Shown here one piece after another: positions 62,736-64,000 of a DNA stretch of 64,000 nucleotides (positions are counted from its first letter, which is position 1; every line of letters begins with the position of its first letter). Under the pieces are notes generated by a model. It searched no databases. It saw only the letters and a list, made by a program, of their open reading frames with translations, and was not told the DNA's origin. This DNA comes from Saccharospirillum sp. (GTDB taxonomy: Bacteria > Pseudomonadota > Gammaproteobacteria > Pseudomonadales > Natronospirillaceae). A program made the position numbers and the translations under genes. Location: the NCBI GenBank assembly GCA_018402545.1, contig JAGYIL010000001.1, positions 372,001 through 436,000 on the forward strand, in the 5' to 3' direction.

Positions 62736-63833
62736 TCAGGCCAATGGTTGCTGCTGGGTAATGCAGTGGATGTTGCCGCCGCCGAGCAGGATTTCACGGC
62801 CCGGCACCTGCACGACTTCCCGGTCTTTGCACAGGTCGCTGAGAATGCTGGCGGCGATGTCGTCTTGCGGGTCATCGAAGCTTGGCAGGATGATGCCGCC
62901 ATTGACCATCAGAAAGTTTACATAGCTCGCTGCCATGCGCTCACCGGCCCGGCGTGGCCAGGCTTTCTGGGCCCAGTCGATGCCGTCGACCTCGGCTTCG
63001 GTCTGCATCAGCGGCTTGGGCAGCGGCATTTTAGTGATGCTCAATGACCGGCCTTTGGCGTCGCGATGGGCGCTGAGGTAATCGTAGGCCTGGCGGCTGC
63101 GATGGTACTGCGGGTCGGCTTCGTCGTCCGTCCAGGCGAGTACCACCTGGCCCGGGCTGACGAAACAGGCCATGTTATCGATGTGGCCGTTGGTTTCGTC
63201 GTTGTAGATACCGTCTGGCACCCACAAAATGGTGTCAATGTTCAGGTGATCCCGCAGACGCTGCTCTATTTCCGCCCGCGTCAGGTGCGGATTGCGGTTG
63301 TTGTTCAGCAGGCACTCTTCGGTGGTCATCAGCGTGCCTTCACCATCGACATGAATGGCGCCGCCCTCGAGCACAAAACCCTCGGTGCGGTAGCGTTCGA
63401 TGCGCTCCATATTGCAGATCTTCTGCGCCACCTGATCATCCCGGTTCCACGGCTGATACAAACCGCCGGTAAGACCGCCCCAGGCGTTGAACTCCCAGTC
63501 GTTGGCGCGCAGCCCGCCATCACCGTTGGTGATAAAGGTCGGCCCGGTATCCCGGACCCAGGCATCGTTGCAAGAGATTTCAACCACGCGAATGCCGGCA
63601 CTGAGCCGGGCACAGGCGTTTTCATACTGATCGGCCGAGACCCCCATGGTTACCGGTTCAAACCGGGCAATGGCTTCGGCAACGGCCGTATAGGCAGCTT
63701 GGGCGGGCTTGGCGCCGTAGCGCCAGTTATCCGGCCGTTCCGGCCACAGCATCCAGGTTTGGCTGTGCGGTGCCCACTCGGCGGGCATGCCATAGCCGTC
63801 AGCGCGCGGAGTCGACGTTAGCGGCGCTGGCAT
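62736..63833 (-). CDS. aguA: Agmatine deiminase AguA
   Basis: The 365-residue enzyme turns agmatine into N-carbamoylputrescine and ammonia. Typical blocks are [73 protein letters not shown] and the catalytic Cys in [12 protein letters not shown] at the end. I start at ATG 63833 ([13 protein letters not shown]), because GGAGG lies seven bases upstream and the stop of aguB overlaps here; an in-frame ATG at 63848 lies in aguB. It is co-transcribed with aguB. Confidence 0.95.
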   Translation of the reverse strand: MPAPLTSTPRADGYGMPAEWAPHSQTWMLWPERPDNWRYGAKPAQAAYTAVAEAIARFEPVTMGVSADQYENACARLSAGIRVVEISCNDAWVRDTGPTFITNGDGGLRANDWEFNAWGGLTGGLYQPWNRDDQVAQKICNMERIERYRTEGFVLEGGAIHVDGEGTLMTTEECLLNNNRNPHLTRAEIEQRLRDHLNIDTILWVPDGIYNDETNGHIDNMACFVSPGQVVLAWTDDEADPQYHRSRQAYDYLSAHRDAKGRSLSITKMPLPKPLMQTEAEVDGIDWAQKAWPRRAGERMAASYVNFLMVNGGIILPSFDDPQDDIAASILSDLCKDREVVQVPGREILLGGGNIHCITQQQPLA

Positions 63834-63834
63834 A

Positions 63835-64000
63835 TCAGCGACCTCCATCCTTTGTCATCAGCGGGTTGTACAGATCTGGCCGGCGGTCACGGAAGACCCC
63901 CCAGGCGCGGCGAGTGCTGGCCACCTCATCCAGGTCGAAAGTGTGCACCAGAATACCCTCGTCATCGCGATCAAACTCAGCCACTTTCTGGCCCAGTTCA
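63835..64000 (-). CDS. aguB: N-carbamoylputrescine amidase AguB (3' end, partial)
   Basis: The last 54 or so residues are visible before the window edge, with the ending [18 protein letters not shown] typical of AguB nitrilase-fold amidases. The stop TGA at 63837-63835 is 1 bp from the aguA start. AguB would hydrolyse N-carbamoylputrescine to putrescine, feeding the puu-like genes. Confidence 0.85.
   Translation of the reverse strand, partial: ELGQKVAEFDRDDEGILVHTFDLDEVASTRRAWGVFRDRRPDLYNPLMTKDGGR

Overview
The window reads as chromosomal DNA of a marine or halophilic gammaproteobacterium (Oceanospirillales/Pseudomonadales-like). The grounds are a moderately high G+C content, dense mostly overlapping operons, two Mrp-type Na+/H+ antiporter operons, a Fec-type iron transporter, and polyamine/beta-alanine catabolism genes of the Pseudomonas type. 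I cannot name the genus. No rRNA, tRNA, CRISPR array, prophage or transposase gene was seen.

Layout. 1-1.6 kb: end of a phosphonate/phosphite ABC transporter operon (phnD-phnC, minus strand) with a three-copy palindromic motif upstream. 2-8.3 kb: a VOC protein, a CheB-CheR-PAS fusion with a PAS partner, a transglutaminase-like protein and a cation/proton antiporter. 8.3-11.6 kb: molybdate transporter modABC with a ModE-type operator and a short ModE-like regulator, then a small lipoprotein. 11.7-17.1 kb: a serine beta-lactamase-like hydrolase and fecBCDE behind a Fur-box-like site. 17.1-29.9 kb: an RND efflux pair and assorted single genes (zinc-less MDR, YiiX-like hydrolase, chemoreceptor, SDRs, luciferase-like oxidoreductase), with a 287-bp MITE-like element.

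29.96-39.32 kb holds the most unusual feature: ten same-strand genes of unknown function. Six encode proteins with the same three sequence blocks: an N-terminal amphipathic helix, a 'LGFVPTFYxF' strand and a C-terminal 'SAEGxSxxRTKLVPVPAP' block. Individual members add an OmpA-like domain, a PASTA domain or an Ig-like domain. They are accompanied by a protein with five L7/L12-CTD-like repeats, a TPR protein, a coiled-coil/PASTA protein and a basic Arg/Gln-rich protein. No member has an obvious signal peptide. The block is bounded by a 31-bp imperfect direct repeat (28/31), which suggests it moved as a cassette.

39.6-51.2 kb: two tandem Mrp (Mnh) antiporter operons on the minus strand. The first transcribed is a six-gene set with mrpA and mrpB fused; the second is a seven-gene set with separate A and B. 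Gene overlaps of 1-8 bp imply tight translational coupling. 51.4-64 kb: polyamine and beta-alanine degradation (puuC-like aldehyde dehydrogenase, bauA, mmsA, puuB-like oxidase, aguA and the 3' end of aguB), interleaved with a YaiI protein, a secreted EF-hand-like protein, a CBS-domain protein, a DUF4397 lipoprotein and a YciC-like membrane protein.

Three families of intergenic stem-loop repeats occur (A near 30.7 and 56.2 kb; B near 57.8 and 62.6 kb; C near 12.9 and 17.05 kb), each present at least twice in the window. Functions are assigned by motif recognition and family knowledge; no database search was run.
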